Assembly (NCBI GenBank): GCA_028287105.1
Contig: JAQBQH010000099.1
Span: 1 to 64,000 of the forward strand
Direction: 5' to 3'
Length of the DNA stretch: 64,000 bases
From: Myxococcales bacterium
Lineage (GTDB): Bacteria > Myxococcota_A > Polyangia > Palsa-1104
Below are positions 43,909-53,747 of this stretch, in pieces (position 1 is the stretch's first letter; each line of letters begins with the position of its first letter). Under the pieces are notes generated by a model. That model was given only the letters and a program-made list of their open reading frames with translations, had not been told where the DNA came from and did no database searches. The position numbers and the translations under genes were made by a program.

Positions 43909-45246
43909 TCATAGGCTCGAGGGATAAGTCTCGGGGAGCTCCTCCGGTCGCCACTCCGCATTGCGCTCGATCGGCTCCACGGCGCGCGTCTGATCGAAGT
44001 GCACTACCATGTCGAACTGATCGGGCAGGCGCGCGTCGAAGTAGTGGCTGACGCGCTCGGTCTCCGGCTTGTAGATGACGCCGATGGCGCGCTCGAGGCG
44101 CTCGACCGCGAGCGCGTCCTTGAGGCCGTGAAAGCGCCGCGGGTCGAGGAAGAAGCGCGCAAACCCGACCTCGCTGAACAGCTCTTCGTAGCTGCCGGTT
44201 CGCGGCGGAAGGATCGTCTTACGCTCGACGGGCTCTTCCCACTCGCTCGCCGCCGACACCGTTCCGAGCGACGTCATGAGGCCGATGCTGACCGACTGGC
44301 CAGGATGGCGCTCGCGCACCAGCTGACCCACCGTGATCTGTCCCTGCGCGTGCATCTGCGTGGCGCGCGCGTCGCCGACGTGCGAGTTGTGCGCCCAGAC
44401 GACGAGCTTGGCCGCGCCCTGGCGGCCGAGGTGCGCAACGATCGCGTCGAGCGTGTCGACCATGTGCATCTCACGGAGGTTCCAGCTGTCGGTGCGACCG
44501 CCGAACATTTCGCGGTAGTAGCGCTCGGCGTTGACCACGACGCGCGCGTCCTGCTCGGCACCGAACGCTTCGTCCTCGTCGACGTAGCCGTCGCGAGCGA
44601 CCTTCCGCTGCCGCAAGCGCTGCAGCTCGACGAGCTGCGCCACCGCCGCGTCCTCGCAGGCGGGCGTCAGCCCGAGGTTGGTGGCGAATCCGTACACGTG
44701 CGGGTCGAGGCTCGAGTCCTCGAAGCAGGCGTAGCGCCCGCGCGCGCGCTCGGCGGCCCGCGGGTCGACGCGATGCAGAAAAGCGAGCACGGCCTGCATC
44801 GATGCGCGCAGGCTGTAGAGATCGAGCCCGTAGAAGCTGGCGGCGCGCGTCGGCATGGTGTCGTTGTGGCTGCGTAACCAGCCGACGAAGTCGAGCACGT
44901 CGGCGTTGCGCCACATCCACTGCGGGAAGCGGCGGAAGTCGCCGAGCGAGTCGATGGCCTCGTCGTCGGCCTCCGACTGGCCGTGCACGAACCGGTTGAC
45001 CCGGTAGGCATCGGGCCAATCCGCTTCGGCGGCGATGGCGACGAACCCTTTCTCCAGGATCAGCCGCTTGGTGATCTGTGCGCGCTCGCGATAGAACTCG
45101 TGCGTGCCGTGGGTCGCCTCGCCGATCAGCACCAGTCGGGCGTCACCGACGCTGTCGAGCAGCTCGTCGTAGTCCTCGGCGGTGCCGGAGAGGGGGGTTG
45201 CGCTGGTGGCGATCCTGCGGGCGAGCCGGATGTCGGCGTCGTTCAT
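43909..45246 (-). CDS. erythromycin esterase family protein
   Basis: 445 residues from ATG 45246, preceded by GAGG. The family motif GEATHGTHEFYRERAQITKR holds the catalytic Glu and His residues, with further conserved parts EADWPDAYRVNRF and WAHNSHVGDAR. EreA/EreB open macrolide lactones by hydrolysis, but most bacterial relatives of this size are of unknown substrate, and some are joined to phosphoribosyltransferase domains; that domain is absent here. No signal peptide. Macrolide resistance should not be assumed. Confidence 0.85.
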   Translation of the reverse strand: MNDADIRLARRIATSATPLSGTAEDYDELLDSVGDARLVLIGEATHGTHEFYRERAQITKRLILEKGFVAIAAEADWPDAYRVNRFVHGQSEADDEAIDSLGDFRRFPQWMWRNADVLDFVGWLRSHNDTMPTRAASFYGLDLYSLRASMQAVLAFLHRVDPRAAERARGRYACFEDSSLDPHVYGFATNLGLTPACEDAAVAQLVELQRLRQRKVARDGYVDEDEAFGAEQDARVVVNAERYYREMFGGRTDSWNLREMHMVDTLDAIVAHLGRQGAAKLVVWAHNSHVGDARATQMHAQGQITVGQLVRERHPGQSVSIGLMTSLGTVSAASEWEEPVERKTILPPRTGSYEELFSEVGFARFFLDPRRFHGLKDALAVERLERAIGVIYKPETERVSHYFDARLPDQFDMVVHFDQTRAVEPIERNAEWRPEELPETYPSSL

Positions 45247-45440
45247 GTCGTGACCTCGTTGGTGGGTGAGACGCGAGAGAAACGATGGGTCGGCGGCCGC
45301 GGGGGACAAGATATGGCGCCGCGGCCCCGCCTCCATCGAATGCTGGATTTACCCCGACGGTGAACTCCGGTTTCGCCCGGTCGCGACACACCTAGATTGG
45401 GGGTGTGAACGCGCTGCGCGTGACGCAATCGGAGGGGCTC

Positions 45441-46016
45441 ATGAGACCTGTCGCGAAGTGGTTGGCGCTATCGGTAGTGGTGGCAGCGGCGTCGTGCGCG
45501 CAGACGTCGATCGTGGCCACCTGGAAGGATCCCAACGCCAGCTCGGTGCACTTCAACCGCGTGTTGGTGGTGGTCCCGAGCCGTGACCCGTCGCTGCGGC
45601 GGACGGCCGAGGACGAGCTGGTGCGCCGTATCGACCCGGCGCGCGCGGTGCCCTCGTATACGCAGTTCAAAGAAGACGAGCTGCTGGACCGGGAGCGGCT
45701 CAAGCAGCGCGCGCAGGAGGCCGGCTTCGACGGCATGGTGGTCTTCCGCATCGCGCGCGTCGAGAAGGAGACGACCTGGGTACCCGGCGCCTACTGGGGT
45801 CCCTACTACGCCATTGGCGGCTGGCCGATGTGGGACCCCGGATATATGCAGACCGATACGGTGGTGCACGTCGAGACGGACGTCTACGACGTGCAGGGCG
45901 ATCGGCTGGTGTGGGCCTCGCGCAGCAAGACGTACGATCCGCGTTCGATGAAGGCGCTCGTCGACGACGTGAGCCGCGCCGTCGGCAAGCAGATGAAGAA
46001 GCAGGGCCTGCTCTGA
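45441..46016 (+). CDS. DUF4136-like lipoprotein
   Basis: 191 residues from ATG 45441. MRPVAKWLALSVVVAAASC is a lipoprotein signal with Cys19. The mature protein (TSIVATWKDPNASSVHFNRV, VLVVVPSRDPSLRRTAEDEL ... DRLVWASRSKT) resembles the DUF4136-type periplasmic lipoproteins and has an aromatic insertion (GAYWGPYYAIGGWPMWDPGY). It is divergent from the erythromycin-esterase gene and convergent with the HAD phosphatase gene. Function unknown. Confidence 0.75.
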   Translation: MRPVAKWLALSVVVAAASCAQTSIVATWKDPNASSVHFNRVLVVVPSRDPSLRRTAEDELVRRIDPARAVPSYTQFKEDELLDRERLKQRAQEAGFDGMVVFRIARVEKETTWVPGAYWGPYYAIGGWPMWDPGYMQTDTVVHVETDVYDVQGDRLVWASRSKTYDPRSMKALVDDVSRAVGKQMKKQGLL

Positions 46017-46028
46017 CAGGCTCGGCAT

Positions 46029-46706
46029 TTACGCGAGCCGGACGCCGACCTCGTCGAGATGGTGCAACAGATCCGCCGGATCGTCGTAGACGCGGTAGGC
46101 GCCGGCCTGCACCAGCTCGTCACGGCCGTACCCGCCCGACAAGACCCCGATCCCCAGCGCGCGCGCCCGCTGCGCAGCGAGCAGGTCCCAGACGCTGTCC
46201 CCGACGACCCAGCAGCTCGTGATGGCCACGCCGAGCTGTTCGGCCGCGGCGAGAAAGAGATCGGGGTCGGGCTTGGCGTGCTGCACTCGATCGCGCGTGA
46301 TGATGGGCGTGGCGGCATCGGCGCCAAGGAGCGCGAGCGCCGGGCCGGCGCTATCCAGCCTGCCGCTGGTGGCAATGGCGAATGGGACGCCGATACGCCG
46401 CAGATGGCGGAGTAGCTCACAGGCTCCCGGCAACGGCCGCACCTGACCTGCCTGACGCAGGTAGGCGGCGGTATGAACGCGCTGCAGCTCCGCCGCTTCC
46501 TCGGCGGTGACCGAGCGTCCGGTCTCGTGCAGCAAGGCATGGACGAGCAAGCCGCCGCTCATTCCGATCCGACGGTGAATGCGCCAGACCGCCAGCTCGA
46601 TGTCGAGCGCCTCGAGCGCCTCTCGCCAGGCGAGCACGTGCTGATAGACGCTGTCGACGAGCGTGCCGTCGAGGTCGAAGAGCAACGCGGGGCCGCTGGC
46701 GCTCAT
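46029..46706 (-). CDS. HAD family hydrolase (phosphoglycolate-phosphatase-like)
   Basis: 225 residues from ATG 46706. Motif I FDLDGTLVDS carries the nucleophile Asp and the acid/base Asp; motif II is ATSGR; motif III Lys is in HAKPDPDLF; motif IV is VVGDSVWDLLAA. A four-helix cap lies between motifs I and II (subfamily I, beta-phosphoglucomutase/phosphoglycolate phosphatase group). Cytoplasmic phosphatase of a small sugar or acid phosphate; substrate not decidable. It stands alone and is followed by a convergent lipoprotein gene. Confidence 0.9.
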   Translation of the reverse strand: MSASGPALLFDLDGTLVDSVYQHVLAWREALEALDIELAVWRIHRRIGMSGGLLVHALLHETGRSVTAEEAAELQRVHTAAYLRQAGQVRPLPGACELLRHLRRIGVPFAIATSGRLDSAGPALALLGADAATPIITRDRVQHAKPDPDLFLAAAEQLGVAITSCWVVGDSVWDLLAAQRARALGIGVLSGGYGRDELVQAGAYRVYDDPADLLHHLDEVGVRLA

Positions 46707-47073
46707 GGGCCGACCAGGAGAGGAATGATCATGGCAAGCTCCCTTCGTTCCTGCCCAGGGCGAGTTGCACGGTCCGATCCACGATGACGCGGGGCAGGCG
46801 CGGCTCGGTGCGTGCACGAGCGGTGGGCGAGTACGGCGAAGAGGAGGCGCCTCGGCTCGACGAGCTCTTTCGCCTCGTCGAGCGGCTGCAGCCATCGGCT
46901 GCCGCCGAAACGTACGCGCGCGCGCAGCTCAGCCCGACATCGACGCCGCATCCGCCGCCCTTCAGTAGTAGTCCCGCGACAGTTGTCCCACGACCGGCCG
47001 AACGTGCGCGCGACCAGGGAGGGCTTGTGGAGAGCTGTCGAAACAGGCTAAAATAGGGGGGCCGGAGTCTATT
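46707..47073. other. divergent intergenic interval
   Basis: About 370 bp between the HAD gene and the large kinase gene, which diverge. The short frames in it are Arg/Pro-rich and unconvincing. GGAG lies about 7 nt before TTG 47074. No palindrome or terminator was recognised. Confidence 0.4.
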
Positions 47074-50000
47074 TTGGCCGCCGTAAACATGCACCAGCCA
47101 CCGCCCGCGGAGGAGCCGTTCCAGGGCACGGAGCGATTCGCACCCCTGCGCCGCCTCGGCTCCGGCGGCATGGGCGTGGTCTACGAAGCGCTCGATCGCG
47201 AGCGCGGGGCCCGCGTCGCGCTCAAGACCCTGCGCACCTTCACCGCCGATGCGCTGTTGCGCTTCAAGCACGAGTTCCGCGCGCTGCAGGACATCCAGCA
47301 CGAGAACCTCATCAGCCTCGGCGAGCTCATCGAGCACGAGGGCCAGTGGTTCTTCACCATGGAGCTCGTCGACGGCGTCGACTTCTTGCGCTGGGTGCGC
47401 CCCGATCTCGAGCTGGCGCGTGCGACGACCGCTCAAGGGGTCGAGACCGCCGAGCCCGACACCGTCGAGCTGAGCCGCCCGCGCCAGGCCGAAGAGTCGG
47501 CGGCACCGGCCGGTCGACGCGTCGCTCCGCTCGACGTCGCGCGGCTGCGCGCCGCGCTCGGCCAGCTCGCGCGCGGCCTGTTCGCGCTCCACGCCCGCCG
47601 CCGCGTGCACTGCGATCTCAAGCCGTCGAACATCCTGGTAACCCGAGATGGGCGGGTCGTGGTGCTCGACTTCGGGCTGGTGATCGACGCCGATCGCATC
47701 GCCGACGCCGAGCCGACGCGCGACAGCGTCGTCGGTACCATCAGCTTCATGGCGCCCGAGCAGGCGGCGCGCGCGGCGGTCGGCCCCGAGGCTGACTGGT
47801 ACGCCGTCGGTGTCATCCTCTACCTCGCGCTCACCGGACGCGTGCCGTTTCAGGGTCCGGCAGCGGATGTGCTCGAGCGCAAGCAGCTCGTCGATCCGCC
47901 GCCGCCGAGCAGCCTCTTCGGCGACATCCCGGTCGATCTCGATCGGCTGTGCGTGGAGCTGCTCCGCATCGATCCGGCGGCGCGGCCGAGCGGGCGCGAG
48001 GTGCTGTCGCGGCTGCACGTCGCCGACCCCGAGCTGCGCGACGTCGACGCGCCAGTCTTCGTCGGTCGTACGACCGAGCTGCGCGCGCTCGACGATGCCT
48101 ACGCCGCGGTCCAAGGGGGGCGCGGCGTCACGGTCTACATCCACGGCGAATCAGGCATCGGCAAGACGAGCCTGGTGCGCCGCTTCACCGAGGAGCTGGC
48201 GGCGCGCGAGCCGCAGATCCTGGTGCTGGCCGGCCGCTGCTTCGAGCGCGAGGCGGTGCCCTACAAGGCGTTCGACGGCATCATCGACGAGCTGACTCGC
48301 TGGGTCGACCGGCTGCCGCGCGACGAGGTCGCGTCGCTCTTGCCGCGCAAGCCGTGGCTGCTCAAGCAGCTCTTTCCGCAGCTCGGCCGCGTGCCGCTCG
48401 TCGACGACGCGCGCCGCCCGAGCGTGGCCCTGGCGGCGCAGGAGCAGCGCAAGCAGGCGTTCGCGGCGGTGCGCGAGCTGCTGGGACGGCTGGCCGATCG
48501 CCGTCCACTGGTGCTGGTCATCGATGATCTCCAATGGGCCGACGCCGACAGCCTCGCGCTCCTGGCCAACGTCATGCACACGCCCGACGAGCCGGCGCTC
48601 CTGTTGCTCGCGACCGTGCGCAGCGACACCGCCGAGGCGCCCGCAGCGACGGCGACCCACGACGGCGATCTGCGCCACCTGCACCTGTCGGGGCTTCGTC
48701 CCGAGGAGGCGCGGCGCTTCGCGAGCGTGCTCTTGTCGCGGCGCCCACAGGTCGGATCCGACCGCGCCAGCGAGATCGCCGCCGAGACGGCCGGCCACCC
48801 GCTGTTCATCGGCGAGCTGGCCAGCGGCAGCTCGGCGCCGTCGCTGGAACAGGCGCTGTGGCAGCGCATCGGCGCGCTCGATGAGCAGGCGCGGGCGCTG
48901 CTCGAGCTGGTGGCGGTGTCGGCGACGCCGATTCGCCAGCGCACGGCGGCGGTGGCGATGCAGATCGGCTTCGATCAGCTCGGCAGCCGCGTCGCGGCGC
49001 TGCGTGGCGAGCACCTCATCCGCACGCATGGCGCGCGCGTCGCCGACGCCATCGAGGCCTATCACGACCGCGTACGCGGCGCCGTGCTGACGCGGCTGAC
49101 ACCCGAGCGGCTGCGCGAGCGCCATCGGCAGCTCGCCGAGGCGCTGCAGCGCGAGGTGTTGGGCGCCAACAAGAGCGACCTCGAGGCGATCGCCGTGCAC
49201 TGGCGCGCGGCCGGCGAGCGCACCGTCGCCGGGCGCTTCGCGGCGCTCGCGGCGGAGGAGGCGGCGCGGGCGCTGGCGTTCGACCGCGCGGCGCGGCTGT
49301 ACCGCATGGCGCTGGAGCTCGAGGCGTCCGATCCCGGCGAAGCCTATCGGCTGCAGCGCGCGCTCGGCGACGCGCTCGCGGGCGCCGGTCGTGGTGGCGA
49401 GGCCGCGCGTGCCTTTCTCGATGCCGCCACCTTCGCCGGCGCCGGTGACGCGCACGAGCTGCGCCGGCGCGCCGCCGAGCACCTGCTCTTCTCCGGCCGT
49501 GTCGACGAGGGCGTGGCGACGCTGCGCTCGGTGCTGGCCGAGGTCGGCTTGCCGCTGCCGGCGACGCCGCGGCGCGCCGTGATGGGGCTTCTGTGGCATC
49601 GATTGCGCATCCGCCTCGGCGGCGACCGCTACCGCGTGGTCGATGTCAATCAGATCCCGCCCGACCATCTGCGCCGCGTCGACACCTGCCACGCGGCGGC
49701 GCTGGGTCTCGGCCTCGTCGACATGGTGCCGGGGGCGGAGTTCCAGGCGCGCCACTTCCTCATGGTGCGTCGCGGCTGCGACGCCTATCGCTTGACGCGG
49801 GCGCTCGCCGCGGAGGCGACTGTGGCGGCCGCGACCGGCGCCGGCGGCGTGCGCCGCGTCGATGCGTTGGTGCAGGAGACCGCGAAGATGGCCGAGCGCA
49901 GCGGCGCACCGGTCGCGCTCGGCTGGGCCGCGGGCGCCGCCGGGTTCACGGCCTTCCAGCGTGGCGGGTGGCGCCGCGCCTCCGAGCAGCTCCTGCGGGC

Positions 50001-50817
50001 AGACGCGATCTTTCGCGAGTGCCCCAACGTGGCGTGGGAGCTGGCGACGGTGCAGAGCCATCTCTTGTTCACGTTCTCGTTCCTGGGCCGCTTCGGCGAG
50101 GCGGGCGTGCACGGGCGGGAGTGGTTGCGCGAGGCGCGCGAACGCGGCGACCTCTACGCCAGCACCATGATCCGGCTCGCCTTCACCAGCGTCTATCTGG
50201 CGGAGAACGATCCGGCCACCGGCCGCCGCGAGGCCGAGGATGCGCTCGAGGGCTGGTCGCACCTCGGCTTCCACCTGCAGCACTTCCACGCCATGCACGC
50301 GCGAGCGCGCTGCGCGCTGTACACCGGCGATCCGGCCGGCGCGCGCGCCATCCTCGACGAGACGCGCGCCGCGCTCGAGGGATCAATGTTGCTGCGCTTC
50401 CAGATCACGCGGCTGACGACGCTCAACACGCGCACGCAGGTCATGCTCGCCTCGGCGGCGGCGGCGACGGGCGACGAGCGCAAGCAGTATCTCGGTCGCG
50501 CCCACGCGTCGGCGCGCAAGATCCTGCGCGAGCGGATGGCCTGGTCGACGCCGATCGCGCAGCTCTACCAGGCGAGCCTGGCGATGCTGGAGGGCGACGC
50601 GGCGCGCAGCCTCGCGCTCCTCGTTGAAGCCGAGCGCGGCGCCGTCGCGGCCGACATGACGCTGTACGCGGCGGTGGCGCAGCGACGGCGCGGGCAGCTC
50701 ACCGGCGGCAGCGAAGGCGCGGCGCTGATCGCGGACGCCGATGCACGCGTGCGGGCGGGCGGCGTCGTCGACCCCGAGCGGTTCGCCGAGCTCTACGCCG
50801 CCGGCTTCCCCGCCTGA
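47074..50817 (+). CDS. Ser/Thr protein kinase fused to AAA ATPase and helical repeats
   Basis: 1247 residues if TTG 47074 is used (GGAG 7 nt upstream), or 1242 from ATG 47089. Kinase domain about residues 25-320: glycine loop LGSGGMGVVYEA, ATP Lys in VALKTLRTF, catalytic loop HCDLKPSN with His179-Cys180-Asp181 (HRD is usual), DFG, and APEQ. About 50 residues are inserted before the catalytic loop. An AAA_16/STAND-like ATPase follows (Walker A GESGIGKTS at 358-366; Walker B LVLVIDDLQWAD). From about 650 to the end are TPR-like helices. This architecture is typical of signalling proteins in myxobacteria and actinobacteria. Inputs and targets unknown; probably cytoplasmic, no membrane segment. 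Confidence 0.92.
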   Translation: MAAVNMHQPPPAEEPFQGTERFAPLRRLGSGGMGVVYEALDRERGARVALKTLRTFTADALLRFKHEFRALQDIQHENLISLGELIEHEGQWFFTMELVDGVDFLRWVRPDLELARATTAQGVETAEPDTVELSRPRQAEESAAPAGRRVAPLDVARLRAALGQLARGLFALHARRRVHCDLKPSNILVTRDGRVVVLDFGLVIDADRIADAEPTRDSVVGTISFMAPEQAARAAVGPEADWYAVGVILYLALTGRVPFQGPAADVLERKQLVDPPPPSSLFGDIPVDLDRLCVELLRIDPAARPSGREVLSRLHVADPELRDVDAPVFVGRTTELRALDDAYAAVQGGRGVTVYIHGESGIGKTSLVRRFTEELAAREPQILVLAGRCFEREAVPYKAFDGIIDELTRWVDRLPRDEVASLLPRKPWLLKQLFPQLGRVPLVDDARRPSVALAAQEQRKQAFAAVRELLGRLADRRPLVLVIDDLQWADADSLALLANVMHTPDEPALLLLATVRSDTAEAPAATATHDGDLRHLHLSGLRPEEARRFASVLLSRRPQVGSDRASEIAAETAGHPLFIGELASGSSAPSLEQALWQRIGALDEQARALLELVAVSATPIRQRTAAVAMQIGFDQLGSRVAALRGEHLIRTHGARVADAIEAYHDRVRGAVLTRLTPERLRERHRQLAEALQREVLGANKSDLEAIAVHWRAAGERTVAGRFAALAAEEAARALAFDRAARLYRMALELEASDPGEAYRLQRALGDALAGAGRGGEAARAFLDAATFAGAGDAHELRRRAAEHLLFSGRVDEGVATLRSVLAEVGLPLPATPRRAVMGLLWHRLRIRLGGDRYRVVDVNQIPPDHLRRVDTCHAAALGLGLVDMVPGAEFQARHFLMVRRGCDAYRLTRALAAEATVAAATGAGGVRRVDALVQETAKMAERSGAPVALGWAAGAAGFTAFQRGGWRRASEQLLRADAIFRECPNVAWELATVQSHLLFTFSFLGRFGEAGVHGREWLREARERGDLYASTMIRLAFTSVYLAENDPATGRREAEDALEGWSHLGFHLQHFHAMHARARCALYTGDPAGARAILDETRAALEGSMLLRFQITRLTTLNTRTQVMLASAAAATGDERKQYLGRAHASARKILRERMAWSTPIAQLYQASLAMLEGDAARSLALLVEAERGAVAADMTLYAAVAQRRRGQLTGGSEGAALIADADARVRAGGVVDPERFAELYAAGFPA

Positions 50818-50839
50818 TCGCGGGTCTGGATCGCGAGCG

Positions 50840-53563
50840 CTACGGCGTCGCGGCACCGCGCTCGCTCTTGGGCGCGGCGAAGAAGGTCGCGGCGCTCGGC
50901 CGCTGCTTGGCCACGTAGGCGGCGTGCAGGTTGATCGACTCGGCCACCTGCGCGAGGTTGCGCTTGAGGCTGCCGATCTTGTCGACGCGCGGCTCGAAGA
51001 CCGCGCGCACTGCCGCGGCTGCCGCCGGATCGGCGAGCCCGCGGAACAGGAACGGCAGCGCCGCTGCCGACGTCTCGGGCATCCCGGCCGCCAGCGCGTC
51101 GACGTGCGCCGGCATCCAGCCGAGCAGGCGCGGCTCGTTGACCCACAGATCGGTCGCGTAGAACGCCGCCTGGATGCGCTCTCCGCGACGCACGTGCTCG
51201 CTCAGCATCAGCCCGAGCGCGCGGTCGAAGAGCGCCGGATCGGTGACCTGATAGAGCGCCCTCAAGATCTGCCCGCGCAGCGACGCATCGGTGGCCTTGT
51301 CCAGCGCCGCCACCAGCGCCTCGAACGCTCGCGCGCCCTGCTCCTGGACGAGCACCGCAAGGGCGGTGGCGCGCAGATCGGCATCGATCGCGCGTAGGTG
51401 CCAGGTGCCGCTGCGCACGTCGAACAGCGCGCGACCGCGCGCCAGCGCCTGACTGCGCACCGCCGGGTCGCGCACGTAGAGCGCCATCGTGTCGAGCAGC
51501 TGCTCGCGCAGCTCGCGCGTGGCCGAGTCGTCGTCGCGCCTGGGCACCCAGCCGAGACGCGCCACCACCGGACGGTACAGCTTCACGTAGTAGGCGGCTA
51601 CCGCCGGGCGCTGCGCGTCGTCGACGAGCCAGTGCATCGCCTCCATCAGCGCGCCGGACGGCTGCGCCGCCACGCGGGCGTCGGAGTCGCGCGCCGCCGA
51701 CGAGAGGGCGCGCAGTCCGTCGGCCGCCGGCAGCGCCCCCGAGGCCATCGCCGCACGCACGTTGTGCGCGAACGACAGCCGCTCGCGCGCCGTCAGCTGA
51801 TTCCAATGTTGCGCCAACGCCGCCAGCTCCTTGGCCGGCAACGACCAGCGGTAGTAGCCGGCGCCACCGGCGTTGGGCATCACCCACTCGGGGCAGCCGC
51901 CCTCGAGCGGCAGAGTGCCGGTCTCGCCGTCGAGCAGCGTGCAGCTCTCGTGTGTGGTGCCGCCGGCACCGGCGCGCGCACACACGGGGATCTGCCAGCG
52001 CTCGCCGTGCGGCGCCGTCGAGCCGAGCGGCAGGTAGCGCGACTGGCGCAGCGCCAGCGACGGCTTGTCGCCCTCGCACCGCAACGTGGCCTCCACCAGC
52101 GCCACGCCCGGTTGCCCGATGAACGTGGTGAACGGCGCGGCCACGTCGCGCCCCGCCGCCGTCGAATACGAGCGCAAGAGGTCCTCGGTGCTGCCGCCGC
52201 CGAACGCGTGTGCGCGCAGATAGTCGCTCACGCCGCGCTGAAACTTGTCCTCGCCCATCCAGCGCTCGAACATGCCGAGCACCGCCGCGCCCTTCTGGTA
52301 CGTCAGCCCGTCGAACTGATTCCAGATGTCGCCGGTCGCGTTGACCGGCTGGCGGATGGCGCGCGCCGCCGCCAGCGCGTCGAGCGACATGACGCCGTTG
52401 GCGCGCTGCTGCACCTCGATGCGTTGCGACTCCTTGGGACTCCACGCGTCGACGCTGCGCGCGGCCATCCAGGTGGCGAACGACTCGTTGAGCCAGGCGT
52501 CCGTCCACCAGCGCAGCGTCACGAGATCCCCGAACCACTGGTGCGCCATCTCGTGGGCGATGGTGTCGAACATGCGGCGCCGCTGCGTGAACGGCGACTT
52601 GCCCTCCGTGTAGAGGAGATCTTCTTCGCGGTAGGTGATGGCGCCGGCGTTCTCCATGGCGCCGTAGGCGAAGTCGGGCACCGCGATGTGGTCGAGCTTG
52701 TCGTAGGGGTACTCGATGCCGAAATAGCGCTCCTCCTCGACGAGCAGGCCGGCGGCGGCGTCGAGCGCGACCTCTAGCTCCTTGCCGCGCCCGCGCGGCG
52801 CCACGCCGCCGAACGGCAGCGGCCGCTTGCGCACCTCGTTGGGCGGCAGCGGCGCGTGGGCGACGACGTCGAAGGGACCGACGGCGAAGGCGACGAGGTA
52901 GGTCGGCAGGGGCCTCGTGGTGGCGAAGCGCACGCGCTTCTTGCCGTCGGCGTCGCGCGTCTCCCCGACCACACGCGTGTTGGAGACGGCCACGTCGGCG
53001 GCGGGCACCGTCAGCGTGACGTCGAACGGCGTCTTGAACACGGGCTCATCGAAGCAGGGGAAGGCCCAGCGCGCGTCGATGGCCTCGAACTGGGTGAAGG
53101 CGTAGTCGATGCCGGCCTCGGGCGCCTTGTAGAGGCCCACCAGGCGATCGTTGAACGGCGCGTCGTACACGATCTCGATCGTCGCCGTGCCGGGCCCGAT
53201 CGGCTGCGGCAGCGACAGGCGTGCGAAGCCGTCCGGCGGCAGCTCCTGCCAGGTCGCGGTCACCGGCGGGCTGTCGCCGGCGCGCACGGAGGCCTTGGTG
53301 ACGTGCAGGCTCTTGCCATGCAGCCACAGCTCGCGGCGCGCGCGATCGAGCTGCACGCGGATGACGGCGCGACCGGAGAAGCGCGCCTGGCTGGGATCGA
53401 TCTCGAGCTCCAGCTGATAGGCAGTCGGTCGCGTGTCGCTCGGCAGCCGCAGCGTCGGCGGTGCTTCGGCAGCGGCGGGCGGCGGCGCGGCCACCGACGG
53501 GGACGAGCAGGCAGCAGCCGTGGCGGCGAGGAGCACGAGTGCGAGCGAGCGGATCCGGGTCAC
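50840..53563 (-). CDS. M1 family aminopeptidase, lipoprotein
   Basis: 907 residues from GTG 53563, with AGGAGG upstream. MTRIRSLALVLLAATAAAC is a lipoprotein signal (Cys19), so the enzyme is probably envelope-anchored rather than cytoplasmic like PepN. The zinc gluzincin site is His337-Glu338-x2-His341 with Glu360 (HEMAHQWFGDLV ... WLNESFA), and the substrate-binding GAMEN box precedes it. The C-terminal ERAP1-like helical domain is present and the length is standard. It releases N-terminal residues from peptides, likely feeding on extracellular protein, as suits a predatory or saprophytic lifestyle (inference). Confidence 0.95.
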   Translation of the reverse strand: MTRIRSLALVLLAATAAACSSPSVAAPPPAAAEAPPTLRLPSDTRPTAYQLELEIDPSQARFSGRAVIRVQLDRARRELWLHGKSLHVTKASVRAGDSPPVTATWQELPPDGFARLSLPQPIGPGTATIEIVYDAPFNDRLVGLYKAPEAGIDYAFTQFEAIDARWAFPCFDEPVFKTPFDVTLTVPAADVAVSNTRVVGETRDADGKKRVRFATTRPLPTYLVAFAVGPFDVVAHAPLPPNEVRKRPLPFGGVAPRGRGKELEVALDAAAGLLVEEERYFGIEYPYDKLDHIAVPDFAYGAMENAGAITYREEDLLYTEGKSPFTQRRRMFDTIAHEMAHQWFGDLVTLRWWTDAWLNESFATWMAARSVDAWSPKESQRIEVQQRANGVMSLDALAAARAIRQPVNATGDIWNQFDGLTYQKGAAVLGMFERWMGEDKFQRGVSDYLRAHAFGGGSTEDLLRSYSTAAGRDVAAPFTTFIGQPGVALVEATLRCEGDKPSLALRQSRYLPLGSTAPHGERWQIPVCARAGAGGTTHESCTLLDGETGTLPLEGGCPEWVMPNAGGAGYYRWSLPAKELAALAQHWNQLTARERLSFAHNVRAAMASGALPAADGLRALSSAARDSDARVAAQPSGALMEAMHWLVDDAQRPAVAAYYVKLYRPVVARLGWVPRRDDDSATRELREQLLDTMALYVRDPAVRSQALARGRALFDVRSGTWHLRAIDADLRATALAVLVQEQGARAFEALVAALDKATDASLRGQILRALYQVTDPALFDRALGLMLSEHVRRGERIQAAFYATDLWVNEPRLLGWMPAHVDALAAGMPETSAAALPFLFRGLADPAAAAAVRAVFEPRVDKIGSLKRNLAQVAESINLHAAYVAKQRPSAATFFAAPKSERGAATP

Positions 53564-53593
53564 GGGGGCCTCCTGGCCGTTGGTGTGGCGCGG

Positions 53594-53625
53594 GCGCCGC
53601 TGGTTCTAGCGAGAACCCCAGCGCC
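53594..53625. terminator. inverted repeat between M1 peptidase and two-component operon
   Basis: GGTTCT (53602-53607) and AGAACC (53612-53617) form a perfect 6-bp stem around AGCG. Outer CGCTGG/CCAGCG pairing extends it with a 2-nt bulge. It is 120 bp after the response regulator stop (minus strand) and 30 bp before the peptidase start. There is no T run, so it could be a weak terminator or a leader hairpin. Confidence 0.3.
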
Positions 53626-53747
53626 GCGCAAGCCGCGGACAGGAGAATGAGGCTGCCGGCCGCTTCACCCGGCGTCGAGCCAACGTGAATGCAGCGACGA
53701 GTGCCGTGTTGCCGTTGTCATCTGCCGCTTCTCGTCGTCAGACTGAC

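Noticed and set aside
43909-45246. Macrolide-resistance gene interpretation of the erythromycin esterase family protein
   Set aside because: Most members of this family have no shown macrolide activity, and there is no resistance context or mobile element nearby.
46784-47056. 90-codon plus-strand frame before the large kinase gene
   Set aside because: Arg/Pro/Ala-rich, no ribosome site, no homology recognised; it covers the region where the kinase promoter should be.
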